Shown piece after piece: positions 47,601-60,411 of a DNA stretch of 64,000 nucleotides. The stretch comes from Apus apus (taxonomy: Eukaryota; Chordata; Aves; Apodiformes; Apodidae). The notes below the pieces were generated by a model. The model saw only the letters and a program-made list of their open reading frames with translations. It was not told where the DNA came from and searched no databases. The DNA lies in the NCBI RefSeq assembly GCF_020740795.1, contig NC_067283.1, positions 38,057,659 to 38,121,658 of the forward strand, read 5' to 3'. The position numbers and the translations under genes are program-made. Each line of letters opens with the position of its first letter. Within the stretch, counting starts at the first letter, position 1.

Positions 47601-49146
47601 TCATGTTTTCAGTTTGCTGGTAGCAAAATGTGGTGGTGCTTAGTCTCAGTGAAACAAATGAATAAAAGGCATATATTAAATATGATATGTTGACAGAAGG
47701 GATTTATCAGATTTAAAGTAAAAACATTTAGGATTGCCTGCCCTGAAGCGATGACACCTTAAGCTTCGCTTGATTTGAAAAAAAACAAAACACCAAACAC
47801 CAAAAAACAAATGCCTAAAATTGTCCTTCCTGCTCTTACAGAAGTCAGTTGTGTATTACGGAACATTTAACTGTGTCTCTTGCATTAATAAATTTATTGG
47901 TTTAACTCAAATATCATATTGAAGGTACTTATTAGATATGCTTAATAATTACTGCCTGATCCCATTATCAGTTACAAGGAAATTATCATGTCTCCTTCAG
48001 ATTTTCAAGTTAAAGCAATTGCAGCTTTTTATTTTTAAGTATCTACTGCTAACAAAACTCTAGATTTATTTATTTATTGTCTTTATATTGTGCAGTGAAA
48101 AAAAAAAAAGCCTGGTGTGGAATGTACCTACCTATATTAGCAATGTGCAGTAACCCTTTTGCTGTCCTGGCTATTGGACTCTGTGTGTTATTCTCAGAAT
48201 GTTTTCTTTCCTCTTCCTCAGTGCCATCTGTCTCTTCGCTGGGGATTCTTTCCACCAAACAGGTAACTGCTGAACAGCCACTCCAGCGAACTTTGGAAAC
48301 CTCATTCCTTCCCAGGCGTAGGAGTCTATCCATTCTCCAAAAGGACTTGGCATATGCTTTGTGAATCCATTTGTAAGTATTAGTCTTGTTGGTCTCGTCA
48401 TTGTCTGGTTTATCAGAGAAAATCTTCTCTTTTTCTCTGTAATCTGCATTGATTACTGTGGCAAAAGAATCTAGAATTTGCTGTTCATCGTTAGTCTTTT
48501 TGTAAGAGAAATCTGTTTGAGCAAGCTGGTCAAGAAACAGAAGTGGAAGCTCTGCTGCAACTGTTTCTGCAGCTGTCGCACCGTGAGAGCCATCAACTAA
48601 CCCCAGAAAACATGTATCTGACCTATTTCCATAGTTGTCAAGCACAATAAATCTGTCTTCCATGTCTCCCTGCCATGTGGAATTTTTATCTTGGCAAATT
48701 GATAATGCTTTTATTAAAGAATTATTTACTTCCTTAGAAGTACTAGAATTGTTAATATTAGCAAGATCACAGTATGATGTAGCAGTGTGATTATTCATAA
48801 GAAATTCAAATGAATAATCAATTTTCTGCCTATGTGTCTCAGAATATTTAGGAGTCTTGGTCAATTTTGAAATGACCTTTTGTCTCTGAGCTAGAAGTGT
48901 TTTTTTGTCAGTCTTTCTTTGTAGGCTATCAAAGCCTAGCAAAGCTAGGGATTTGTGGGATTTTTTGTGATAAAGAAGGTGGTATGGATATATTGGTTGT
49001 TGACACGCAGAGCAAAAAACTGAAATTAACTTGGAACCATCATTTTCAAGTGCAATTGGGACCTTCTCCAGCTGATCCTCCTCATCTTTAGAATGTTCAA
49101 AATCAGGTGGGTTTATTTTGTCTTGTGACTTTTCCTCCCATGTCAT
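43486..49146 (-). CDS. PP2D1: Protein phosphatase 2C-like domain-containing protein 1, two coding exons
   Basis: PP2D1 is a poorly studied PP2C-fold protein. Exons 49146-48132 and 44657-43486 join in phase 1 to 728 residues. The ATG lies one base after a TAG acceptor-like site, so a non-coding exon probably lies upstream. Visible features: a CSAC...H...H cluster at residues 45-64; MEDRF at 162-166; DGSHG at 185-189 where active enzymes have DGHGG; IGNAHAVLCKNG at 338-349 where they have a GDSRAVL-type block; ASNGLWEV at 428-435 in place of the D-G-L-W block, so N430 replaces a metal-binding aspartate; and STDNVTV at about 705-711, keeping the last DN. This predicts a pseudophosphatase. Residues about 535-705 are an acidic, Ser/Thr-rich insert built of diverged repeats of about 53 residues. 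From memory the human protein is about 630 residues. Confidence 0.92.
43528..44049 (-). repeat. PP2D1: Coding tandem repeat in PP2D1, about 53 residues per unit
   Basis: Units begin at a GS motif: DGSEELKHF (44049), VGSEDWKQ (43884), VGSKSPPH (43725) and partial AGSTDNVTV (43566), i.e. 165, 159 and 159 bases apart. The two middle units share DTN, SN-x-DS, AE, TC and a closing Y...EL/QL...TA pattern. The last partial unit is the native PP2C end. Confidence 0.7.
44658..48131 (-). other. PP2D1: PP2D1 intron
   Basis: A 3.5 kb AT-rich intron containing only short unsupported frames and A/G simple tracts (46540-46553, 46945-46955). No nested gene is seen. Confidence 0.6.
48132..49146 (-). CDS. PP2D1: PP2D1 first coding exon
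   Basis: 338 codons plus one base, with the N-terminal region and the first half of the PP2C fold, ending GLLHIANI plus G at donor GTAGGT. A second possible donor four bases downstream would break the frame with exon 2. Confidence 0.92.
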
Positions 49147-49149
49147 TCT

Positions 49150-49806
49150 ATAAAGGAGTTGAGTACGTTAAGAGCTTTCACATTTTCATATTTCAATATT
49201 AAGTAACACTACATTTACCTAAGTCTTGTTCTCAGACTCTTAAAAGCTCTGAATTGCATCATGGTGTACTAATGCATACATGGTCAAGAAACTGGGAAAT
49301 TAATGTGAGTTTATGTAAAAAAAAGTAACTAGTAACTATGGTAAAAATCCCTAATACCACAAATTCAGGAAGTGTAAAGTTTGGAAAAACAGAGTTCATG
49401 ACACAATTTAGGTTATTCTTGTACCTAGTGAGATTTAGGCAGTTGTTTCCTCCTTGTAATTCAATGTGTAGCCATGTGCCTTCACACTGTTAGAACTGTA
49501 ATATTAAATAGGTACAGAAAACCTGATGAGGAACTATTAATCACTTTCCAGACATGGTAGTGGAGTGTAATTCACACTTGGGGAAAAAAAAAAAAGAGCA
49601 TAATCCAGATTAAGATGAAAAAAATCTACCAGTCTTGCATGGGAAATATGAAATGGGGCCATAAGCATTGTTGTATCTCTTCAATCAAATCTCACTCTCA
49701 CTGTCATGAGTCTTAGTTGTGAGGATTTTAGGAGTCAACTGGAAAAAAAATTGCTGTATGCCATTGTATGTGTGCACACAGAAGATAAATTAATATGGAC
49801 AATTTA
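49150..49806. other. Upstream flank of PP2D1
   Basis: AT-rich, with no CpG island. It may hold a PP2D1 5' UTR exon, but I could not identify one. Confidence 0.45.
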
Positions 49807-50175
49807 CAGAATCACAAAATGTTATGGGTTGGAAGGGACTTCGAAAGATCATCTAGTCCAACCTCCCTACCAGAGCAGGATCCCATAGGGCACATCACAC
49901 AGGAATGTTGTCCAGATAGGTTTTGAATGTCTCCAGAGAAGGAGACTCCACAACCTCCCTGGGCAGCCTGTTCCAGTGCTCTGTCACCCTCAGAGTGAGA
50001 AAGTTTTACCTTACGTTTACTTGGAACCTCCTATGCTGCAGCTTGCACCTGTTGCCCTTTGTCTTATTATTGGACATCACTGAGAAGAGCCTGGCTCCAT
50101 CCTCCTAATACTCGCCCTTCAAATATTTGTAAACATTAGTGAGGTTCACCTCAGTCTCATCTCTTCCCAGCTAAA
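49807..50175 (-). mobile_element. CR1 fragment, about 370 bases
   Basis: Antisense CR1 from CAGAATCACAAAATG and GGGTTGGAAGGGACTTCGAA through ACTCCACAACCTCCCTGGGC and GTTCACCTCAGTCTCATCTC. Confidence 0.93.
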
Positions 50176-50179
50176 GAGA

Positions 50180-52075
50180 CAAAACAATATTCTATTGTTT
50201 TCCTTGGCTATGAGAGCTAGATTTTGCAACGCTGATATTCCTTTACTGTAGGATGGATTTTTGAATGTGCCAGTTTCTAAATCAAGAAAGCATAATGAAG
50301 AAAAAAAATATTAAATGGGCCAAGCAGTGTCTTTAGTCTGTGGGAAACACTCCTGCTCCTTGAGCTGTGAGACTTGCAAGCAGCAGTGCACACTCCTGTT
50401 CTCCAGCCATCGGGAGGGAAGGAGAGATGTGCTTTGCAACAGAGCTCATGGAAGAGCAACAAGGCAGAAAACCTGGAATCAAGGCCAGATACTGCAAGGA
50501 CATAGGGTCTAATCAGTACAAGTCTCTCTGCCCATTCCCCAGCCAAAGCTAGTCTCTTCTTTCTATCCCTGTGCACCTTCTTTCTTACCCCTTTACCTCA
50601 TTGCTCCAGTCTCTCTCTCCTTATTCTTGCTCCTTGATGCTGTCTTACTTCTTGAGTCCTCGGATTCCACCCTCCTGCACATACATTCTCTTCAATATCT
50701 ACTTCCCAATATCACTACTACTGCTAGTGATGGGGACGTGTGCGTATAAAAACACCTTCAGTCCTCTCCTGTTACTAGCAAAGGGAGTACTGACAGCCAG
50801 GATGAAATATGAGACAACTGATAGGTATGGCACCTGGCGCTACAAACCTGAGTCCTGGTGAGGTGCTCCCTGACAAAGGTCAGTGGTTGCAGAAAGGAAT
50901 GCCTGAATTCAGCACCTACATACTGGCATGTCTCCACTCTGTAGAGGCAAATTGATGCTTCTTTTCAATACTGTAACTTGCTCTGATTTGGTTAAATTTA
51001 TAAGAATGACAAAAGATTCATCACTGATGCTATTTCAGCCAAATTTCCAAGTCCTAGTTTGGAATGATCTTGAAGCTTCTCTATAAAATAGTTATAATTT
51101 TGTGTTAATACAAGTAAACCAAAATATTTTTCACATCATATTATCAGAAATAGCTAAACTATGTTACCTGGAACACTTTCAAATTGTTCTGCTTCAGGCT
51201 TGGAAAAATTCAGTATAAACAGTATCTGGCAGAGTTATAAGTTACTGAAAATATGAGGTGACCCTGTTGGTAGCAGCACTATTAATTCTGCCTGTAACTT
51301 AAAATGGGTAAGAAAACATATAACATATGGAGGAAACATCAATATTGCTTAGGCAGTAGAGGAAATTAAAATTGTTTCAAGTTTGTTATAGGTATTTATT
51401 CTCTCTTCTAAGATTTCTGATTTATAGTTAGTCTTTGTTAACTGCTGTTAATCCACCACCAGGGCAAACAGCAGCAGTTTAGCTGCGGTAATTATCCCAC
51501 AGCCAGATTACAAGAACAGTCTTTGGTAATTTCATACTGTTTCAACCTCATAGATTTTCTGGGCCACTCTCTTAAAACTTGATAGAGCCACACCTAGAAG
51601 TAACTGTTTTGCAACTGTAATCTCCTCCAGGTCTTCAGCTGGGAAATACATTTTCTTCTCTCTCACTACTTCTGTGCACTACCTCTGGACTTTAAGCATT
51701 TTCGTGATTTGTGTTTCAATGCATCCACTTTTTTCCTGTGATGACAGTTGTTTGACAAAATTCCACTAAAGATAAAACCCCAGCCTCTTCCAGTGCCAAT
51801 TAGTATGTCTTAAAGAATCAAGTGCCTCTGATCAGCTGAGGTAGATCAATTACAACATTTCAAAAAGAAAATCTCCTCTGTAGAGGATGATGCCTACTAT
51901 ATACTATTGCCAGACCCACATAAAAACCCCTTATGACACTAGTATACCTTGTCTTTGCAGATGTGAGGTTGCAGGTGGCTACAGCTCTCAATCTGCTGGA
52001 GGACCAGTTTATGGGAGAGTCCATCTCTCCACAAGAGGTGAGCATTAGCCTCCTTTAGAAATGCTACACTACATC
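50180..52075. other. Intergenic, no supportable gene
   Basis: Mixed-composition sequence with short frames on both strands. I recognise no exon or repeat. Confidence 0.5.
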
Positions 52076-52473
52076 AGTGGGGCAATATGAGGAGGTATGT
52101 AAATAACAATAGGACTAGAGGAAATGGCCTGAAGTCACACCAGGGGAGGTTTAGACTAGATATCAGGAAGAACTTCTTTACTGAAAGAATAGTCAGGCAT
52201 GGGAACAGGCTGCCCAGGGAGAAGGTGAAGTCACCATCCCTGAAGGTATTCACAAAACATGTAGATGTGGCACTTCAGAGCATGCTTTAGTGGGCACAGT
52301 GGGTTTTATCTGGGTTGTGTCATGGTGTTGGTTTTATGGGAGGTGGGTTTGGGTTTTGTTTGGTTTGTTGGTGTTGGTTGATTGGTTTGTGTTGTTCCCC
52401 CACCTGGCTTGGGTGGATAGTTGGACTAGGTGATCTGAGAAGTCTTTTCCAACCATAATAATTCTGTGATGCT
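52076..52473 (+). mobile_element. CR1 fragment with inserted GT-rich tract
   Basis: Sense CR1: GAGGAAATGGCCTGAAGTCA, AGGTTTAGACTAGATATCAG and GAACAGGCTGCCCAGGGAGA. It ends GTTGGACTAGGTGATCTGAG then TTCTGTGATGCT. Near 52300-52395 the copy carries a TGGTTTTGGG-type low-complexity stretch. Confidence 0.88.
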
Positions 52474-52479
52474 AAAATA

Positions 52480-55400
52480 GCAGCAAAAGGTACTCTTGAG
52501 CAGGTGCCTTTTCCTTTACTCTGTATAGTTGGAGTTTGAGACTGGGAGATTGCACAAGTGTGATGATGCATCCATGACCAAGAAAAGTCAGTACTAATAT
52601 ATACAGAAAATCTGCAAGCTGCTTTTTGTCAGCATTTAAAATATGAACCCATTTTACATTTGGTGGATATAAACCCCCCTTGGATAGGAGACAAGAATTT
52701 GAAAAAAATTCAACAAAATGTTAGTTTGACCTAAGTAAAATGAATTCTTAACACTTTATTTGTAGATGTTTATATCTCTGTAAGTGGGTGTAAGTGCTAA
52801 CAAATCGCAATAGAGCACCAAAACAGTTCCACTTCATTACTATGTGTAAATAACCAGGATAATATACATAATAATTCATGTAGAACACCAATATGAGCTA
52901 CAGCTCTTCAGTTGCAATAATTTTGCTCATAATTATAAAAAGGGCAGCCTTGGTGTTATTTTTTTTTTATATAGTATGCATACACTTTATGTCAAAGCTG
53001 AAAATTTAGTGAAAATGAAATAAAAAAGGAAATATTTGCTTTGATCTCTCTCTATAAAGTAAAAAGATTAGTCTGTCCTTCCATTTCCCTCATCAGGAAC
53101 AGATAGAGTCCTGCTGTCAGGTTAAAGGATAACTGTGAGATACTGACAACACAATACACACAGCTAAAGTGCCCTCAGCCTCAGAGAGCAAAAGATAAAA
53201 TTCAGCTTTCTAGCTCACTGAAGTTTCCTTGTGCTTATTTAGGGAGCCAAAACACAGCACTGCTTAATGTTCTGAGCTGGAAATAGAAGCAAAAAAAACC
53301 AACCAACCAACCAACAAAACTTAAAACAGGGAGGGAACCACAGTTTCAGACTGCATGTGTTTTTGAAAGGCAAAAGTTCTATTTGCTGTTTGTGTCACAG
53401 CAAAGATCCTCCTGGGTCTTTGCTTAATCTTGCTACTAGGAAAGGGAGGCTGCTTCACCTCCCTGCTGTGTGCTGCCCTGTCTGAGAGAGGCAGGACACA
53501 AGACTGCAGGCCAGGGGCTTGAATAGCAGAGCACATCATCATCCCAGTAAATCTTGTATTTCTGGAAACCTTCTCTAGCTATGGCACATCAAGTTGCTTA
53601 CTGTTCATATAGCAGGCAAAATTATTTTCTGTTTCTGCCATTTGGTGCTACAAACTCATCATTTAATTAGTGAAGATGTGTCACTAATTGAGCTTTGAGG
53701 ACCCAGGATCTGATTTGTAACCAAACGGGAGTCCCAATATACAGTCATCTCCGTCAGACATGTTGTTCTGTCTCCACCCAGAGCATGCTTCTTCCTCACC
53801 TTTGTCCAGTCAGCACCTAACTTACACAATCTCTAGTCCTGAACTCCTTCCTCTGTGATATTTGTTTTATTATTATTAATATTTGTTACATACTTCTGGT
53901 CTTAGAAAACACTGACTATATTATCGATGCTGAAACCAGCACTGAGAAAATGCCTGCCTGCCTGCAGGCAAAAGGAGGAAGCAGAGAAGGGCTGTGTGAT
54001 ATAAAATGCAGGTCACAGCCTCCCTGGGCTTCTCATCACAGTACTATGAGCTAATATGTATAAACAGGCCTCACTGCTGCAAATTCTTGCTGAACACCAG
54101 CTTCCTTGCCTGTCTTCTCCTTCTCCACTTTACTTTTTTCCATGCCTTTTCTTTTCTTGTGCCCCAGCTGGCACTTCCCTCTCAGACCCCCTTCCCCACC
54201 TGCCTGTGATGCCACGATGTGGCTTTGTTGCTTCCACACATTCCACCCTGCCCATCTCCTCCTGACCCATTTCCCTCCCTTCTGCCTGTCACACACTTTG
54301 TCAGCAGCACTACCCCTTGAAGTTGTTTGTGAATGCAAAACCATAGTTGGGACTTCTGGCATCACCAGGACTGACTCCTGCCAAGGAGCCACCACGGGTG
54401 GCAAGTGGGGCTGTAGCATTTGTGGTGCAGCTTGACAGTGCTGTTCAGCGCGTGCCCTGTTGCGCAGCCTGAGCCAGGGTAAGGGCAAGCACTGTCAGCT
54501 GTGCAGGGGTACCTTACCAGATCTCAGTTTTACATGGTCACCTTTGGCCAAAGCAGCAAGGGGTTTATATCTTATGTGAAAAACCTTATGTAGCCTTTAT
54601 TAAATGCATATAAGACCTCTGAAAAACTCTCCACCTGAAAAGACAAACTCATTTGATAACATAGCAGCCATGCCCTACACCTTCCAGCCCTTTTAGTGGG
54701 GCTGGCCCTCTTAGTTCCCAAAACCACCTGCACAGGGAATGTTGCAGAAAGATCAAGATGTCTTCTCCCAAATGAATCAATGCAGGTGTATTTAGTACCC
54801 TATTTACTGTGTCCCAGAATCAATGATGCAGCTTCAAGGAAATCTTGTTATGAAAGGTGTGGGAAGAGATAAAGATGAACCTAGTGAGTCACAGGAGCGT
54901 GCTGGGGGCAGAGCCTGCTTTTGGGACATGAGAACACTCCCACCTCTAGACCTGATAATAGGCAAGAAAGAAGGAAGTTATTAATAATTAAAATAATTAT
55001 GGAATAAATTAAGATAATTAGTCTCCTTATTTATCTTAAGTGTTGTCCAAAACTGGAATCCTGGGATTCCAGGCCAACTGGTTTTAAGTCATCCTATAAA
55101 ATCTAAAGAATCCCCATCATTAGATCTTCTGAGGTGAGGATTATAATTTGTGACCCTGTCTTCTTGGGTAGAGGTGCACCTTCTCAGCTGGGACAAAGCA
55201 TTGAACTGGGAAATGAGAGTAGTAAAAAAATGGCAAAACTGGCTCTTTCTACACTCCAGATATTTTGCACCAGTTGATAACCCATCAAGTGTCTGTGTGG
55301 GATAAAGAGGCTGTGAAGCATCAACTGGGGATGGCAAGCCCTCTGGGCTCAGCATGGGAGGGGAGCATGTGAGGTTTTTGGGATCCACAAGGAGAAAGCA

Positions 55401-58400
55401 GTGGCAGAAACAGAAGACAGGTGAAGATAAGGTAACTGTGCCTCTTGCACTTTCCTCCCTCACCCCACAAACCCATACCTGGGGTTACTACTGTCCTCCT
55501 GGGTTTCCTCTACTTTTTCCAGCCATACATACCACAATTATGGTTAGTTTAAATGGAGGATTTTAACCTGTTCAGTACCTGTAGTTTAACCAAGGTGCTT
55601 CTAGTTTTGTTCATAGTTCTTATGATTTCCAGGTGCTCTCCCACGCAGGTATGGGGAAAGCCCAGCTGTGGGCTTGCATGGTAGGATGGGTCCTACACAG
55701 GGATACGGTGGTTAGGAAAACTGGCAAAGCACAGTCAAAATACTGTGAGTAGGGTCCCAGAGAATCATGGGGATCTCTGCCACATATTAAGTAGCAGGAG
55801 GAAGAGAAAAAAAATCCAACTCATGGGGAGGCAGATGAAAGAAAAGGTAAGGGGAAAATATGACAGTATGTCCTGTGTTTGCATGAAGCAAGCTAGAGTC
55901 CTCCCTACCATGAAATAACAGCGTGTAAGCCTGTGTAGTGACTGCAGATGGCTAAATTACTTTAACAAGTACCTTCTGAACTTGGTGCACACACTTCACA
56001 TTGTACTGGCAGTAGCAGCAAATATCTGGTGCTGCATGAGCCCAGCCTTTAGTTTTCTCACTTGGTTTTCATTAAATCAAAACTCTGAGTGCAGTGGAGA
56101 AGAGCATCCTCTGGGTAAGAAGTGAACAAAAACTGCTAGGCACTCAGTCACTAACGAGAAGTTTGTATTACTAAGAGAGCCATGAGTGTTGCAATGACAT
56201 TTTTTTCCTTTAAAAACTGAGTAATTGGGGTGTGAGGTTCCCTGTAACAGACAAAGGCTTAGTGGGAAGATCTGCCATCTGCATTATTAAAGTCACATGT
56301 AAGCACCATGGGAAGCTGACAAGATGCTGGAGACAGCATAATGAACAAAACTTTTGTACTGTTAATACTTGCAGTGATTCATAAAATATTGATAGCAGTC
56401 CTGACTTCATGGTGGCCAAGAGGGTGGCCACTTCACCCACAAGGAATGCATTAATGAAAGAGCACAATAGATTTTATACTCAGAGAAATGCTCTGGAAAG
56501 GCAAGAGCTCCGCTTTTCACGTTTGCATTGAATGGCAAGAATAAAAACAGGTGGGAGAGCAGGAAGAAAGTCCCACCTTGAACAAAAGGAGGAGAGGGGG
56601 CTGGGTTGGGCATTCTTGATCTGACAAGGCTAGGAGATGGGGATGAGATGGGCTGGGCTCCCAGAGCTTGGCAGCAGGCTGGGAAGTCCCTTTCAGAGAG
56701 GTAGCATGCAGTATTAGGCTGCTATTAGTCGAGTCATTATTTTATGTGATCCACATAGGCCCCCAAAGCCCCAAATGACAACTAGGTAATAAACAGGCAT
56801 CAGACACACCTTAAACTGCATTTTAATTTCCTCTTTTGTGACTCAACATCAAGAATGTAACTGCCTCCTTTGCTGGGATAAAGAGCACACTCTTGCAGTT
56901 AAGCGTGTTGGGTGTTCCCAGTGAATTTGGGCAATATGCACATCTGGGAGCACGGCTCTGAGCAGGCACCTCCTGAGGGCTAGCAGCAGCCTGAGAGAGA
57001 CCTGAGATCACAGGAGCTGGCACTCCTGTCTCATCTGCCTCCTGGCTTGTTTAATTCGATGCAGATGAACACCAACTTCTGAATTCATGGGGCTTCTCAC
57101 CCGAGTTTGAGTTGAGGAGGGCAGGCAGGCAGCTAGGCTTGCTTGGCTCCTACCAGCGCTTGCTGAACATGGGCATCTGAGTCATTTCAACTTGTGCAAA
57201 CCCACTGACATGCCCCAAAGGACAGAAACTGGTAAATGTGGTGGGGGGGTTTGCAGACAATACTTGGAGTTTGAATCAAATTTAGTATCTTTGTAGTGCA
57301 TGTTTAATGATGAAAAATAAGCACCAGTGTGGTTCTGTTGTGCTCAGAGTTATGCACACACTACAATTATGAAATTAGCATGTACTTGCTTGTAAATTCA
57401 AGCAACAGAAAAAGCCAGCTTGGATATATGAGAATTGAGAATGGTATGTATACACTCATAAGTCACAGCATAATTTTTGTGTTTGTTTTTTTTTTTTTTC
57501 CTAGTATATGCTAACCTGTCATGGCCAACTTATAATCACAGAAGCTACCACAAGCCAACACAGCACAAGTTATAGTCCCATGTTTCCAGCCAGCAAATAA
57601 TATTTTCATTCCTTATTCTTGCCAAAATTGTAAATGTAGTATTTTACCTGTCAATAGAGCAGGTTAAGAAAAAGTCAAGCTTTCTTCTTTTCTTTACTTT
57701 TTTTTTTTTTCTAAACCATATATTTGCACAAAGTTAGAATGACAGCAATTATTTAAATTAGGCTTAAAGTGGAAAAAAAAAAAAAAAAAAGAGAAAGACT
57801 TGCCTGTTCGCATTTAAGGAGTGATTTTTTTTCTCATTTTTTTTCTGAGCTGTTCTTCTGCAGCAGCAGGCTGTAGCTCTGCGTGTGTAGCAAAGTTAGT
57901 GTTTATAAATGTTACCATAGTAACTGTATCCGCAGCCACAGGCTGGCAGACTTACCGTTCTGATTATCTAGAGAGCAGCAAGGTAAAAAGGAAAAAAGAG
58001 TATTGTAAGACAGCCATGCTCTCGAGAATTCAAGGAGGAACTGCAGCAAAAGTATTTCTGGTCTTTACACTAACCAGTGCCTTACTGTATGCAATAAAGC
58101 AGTGAGATCCCATGATATCCTCACAGACACGCCATGAAATGTAAGCAAATATTTGGTCACTTCAACAATCTCTGTATCTGCTTTATAGTAACTTTCAGCT
58201 TCAATTTTACTGGAATGGAAGTAAAAACTTATCAGGCTTTTAAGGACCTTGAAGAATGAAGTGAAAGAGTAAGGTCATTTGCCTAGGCCATGATCCTGTG
58301 AGCACTTGTCTGTGTGGTTTCAGCCATAAATGCACACTGAGCAGCCTCAACGTCACTGGAGTCACTCACACGTGTGAAAATAGTATTTTCAGATTGAAGC

Positions 58401-58860
58401 TTGCAATTAATTTCTCTGTGGGTGTGCAAACTTGGTGCTGGGTTAAGTATCATTAACTTACCGTCTAAAGAAAAAGCTGGTGATTTGAAAAACAAACCAA
58501 CAACCAAACATACTGGGGGGTGTAGAGGCTACAGTAGCTCCTAGAAAAACTATGTCCAGACATGGACATTAAGTGGTCCACAGGAGCACCGGCTGTTGAT
58601 CCAGATGCATTCTTGTAAAATTTGCTTCTGCTGAAGAGCAGTAGGAAAGCTGAAAGTGAAACTAAGGAATAACACTTTCATTTTCAAATCTGGGAAGCGA
58701 GTGGAAACCTACAGGGCATTAAAAAAACAGGCAAGTAAAGAGGTTCTTAAGAGACTGTTAACCATGCAGCAGATATTTGTTATTTTTAAACACGATTGAG
58801 ACAGTTTGATAAATAAATATTTCTGTCTTACAATTTAAGATTTTTCTCCTTTAAATTGCT
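52480..58860. other. Intergenic region upstream of KAT2B
   Basis: About 6.4 kb without a supportable exon. It contains small simple tracts: ACCA repeats at 53298-53315, poly-T near 57486-57500 and poly-A near 57773-57790. Promoter-distal regulatory elements could lie here but cannot be read by eye. Confidence 0.5.
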
Positions 58861-58990
58861 GCAAAGCCTGGGGCAGCCGCCGCCCAGGGCAGCGGCTCCT
58901 CCACCTTAAGAGTCCGTCTTAAAGCACCAGGGATGACAGCAGCCATCTTACGGGTTGCTGTCACAGCTGCTGGGAAGCCCTAAGCCAGCA

Positions 58991-59058
58991 CCGACCTCCG
59001 CCGCGGGTTCCCCGGGGCCAGGGGACCCCGGTCCTGGGGAACCCGCGGCGGAGGTCGG
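58991..59058. repeat. Perfect 23-bp inverted repeat (hairpin)
   Basis: The left arm at 58991-59013 starts CCGACCTCCGCC. It is the exact reverse complement of the right arm at 59036-59058, which ends GGCGGAGGTCGG. The 22-base loop is itself G/C-rich. Confidence 0.9.
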
Positions 59059-60411
59059 GGTTGCAGGTCCCGACCCCTCTCCCATGTCGTGTTTAAAAAA
59101 CCTCAGCCAAACAAAACAAAACAAAACATCAGCCCCTCTTTTTCATGTAAATACTCCAGCGTTTCATTCAATTCTTTTTTTTTTTTTTCCCTTTCATTTA
59201 ATGTAAATGCCAACTCGCCGTATAACGTCAAGCTTGAAAATACACCCTCAGGAGCTGAGAAAACGCGGGAAAGAGGGAGACCCCAGGGAAAGTGTTTTCT
59301 CACCCCTCCCCCCAAAAAAAACCAAGAACAACAAACAAACAGAAAAACAAAATTTACAAACTCCTCCTAACTTTGCAGAAGCCGGGAAGTCACCCCGTGC
59401 AAGGTGGCAAGGCCCTGCGAGAGCTCTTTAGACCCTGGGATTCCCTTCCAAATAATATTGCTGCTTCAGGTTTTACACATCAAAGAGCCGCAGATCCCAC
59501 GCGAACGCCCAGCCTCAATCCCAGCCTTTCAAACGGCGGTACCGTGCCACAGAATTGCCATTTGTGGTTTTCTCACAGCTCAACCGCGTTTTTACATACG
59601 CGCAACGGAGCGTAACTGTCTCAAAACGGAGGCACTTGCTTTGTGCATACGGCGGGATCATTTACCTAATTTCAGCTCGCAATTAAAAAAGTAATCCCTT
59701 TAAGACATAAATTGACCTGCTGTCAACACTTGTGCCTGGACAAAAACCAAACAAACCTCCTAAAACCATGACGTGAGGAACCGAGCAGAGAGTTCTTGAA
59801 TTCTCCAGTGTTTAAAACTGGTATTTATACATTGAATTAGAAACAATCTGGGGAAAACAGGAATCCTTCAAAAGCGGCTGCAAAGCGCACGATGGGGAAA
59901 TGCGATGGTAAAGTCGAACAAAGTAGCGGTACTAGGCGGTGGAACGAAGGCTGCGGCAGCACCGCGGGGCTCGCCGGGGTCGAGGAGCGCAGCTGCTCCG
60001 CACCGCCGCCGCCATGGGCTCCGCGCAGCCGCCCGTGTCGCCTCTTTCTGGGGCAACTTGCCCCGCTGCCTCCCCCAGGGCCGGCCTGGCTCCGCGGCGG
60101 CTGCCCGCACACCGCGGGCACTGCTCACACCCTTCCGCGGGGGCGCCCGGCACCGCCCGCCCCGCGCAGCCCCCGCGCAGGGGCAGGGACGCGGGCGCGT
60201 CCCCTGCGGTGCGCAGCGGCGGAAGGCGGGTGCCGGCCCCCTCCCCCGTCCCCCGCCCGGCGGGGCAGGAGCCGCCCGCGGAGCGGTGGGTCCCTCCTCC
60301 AGCCCTCCCCGGGGAGCAGCCGGCGGCGGCGCGGCGAAGGGGAGGGTCTAGGGCCGGGCGCGCTGCACCGCGCCGGCCGGCCGGACGGGCGGCTGCCGCC
60401 GCGCCGTGGGC

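Noticed and set aside
50277..50861. Overlapping frames of about 60-100 codons
   Set aside because: No conserved motif, no splice context; intergenic noise.
57821..58105. 94-codon frame after a poly-A tract
   Set aside because: I considered a small secreted or membrane protein because of the hydrophobic start, but found no supporting context or recognisable family.
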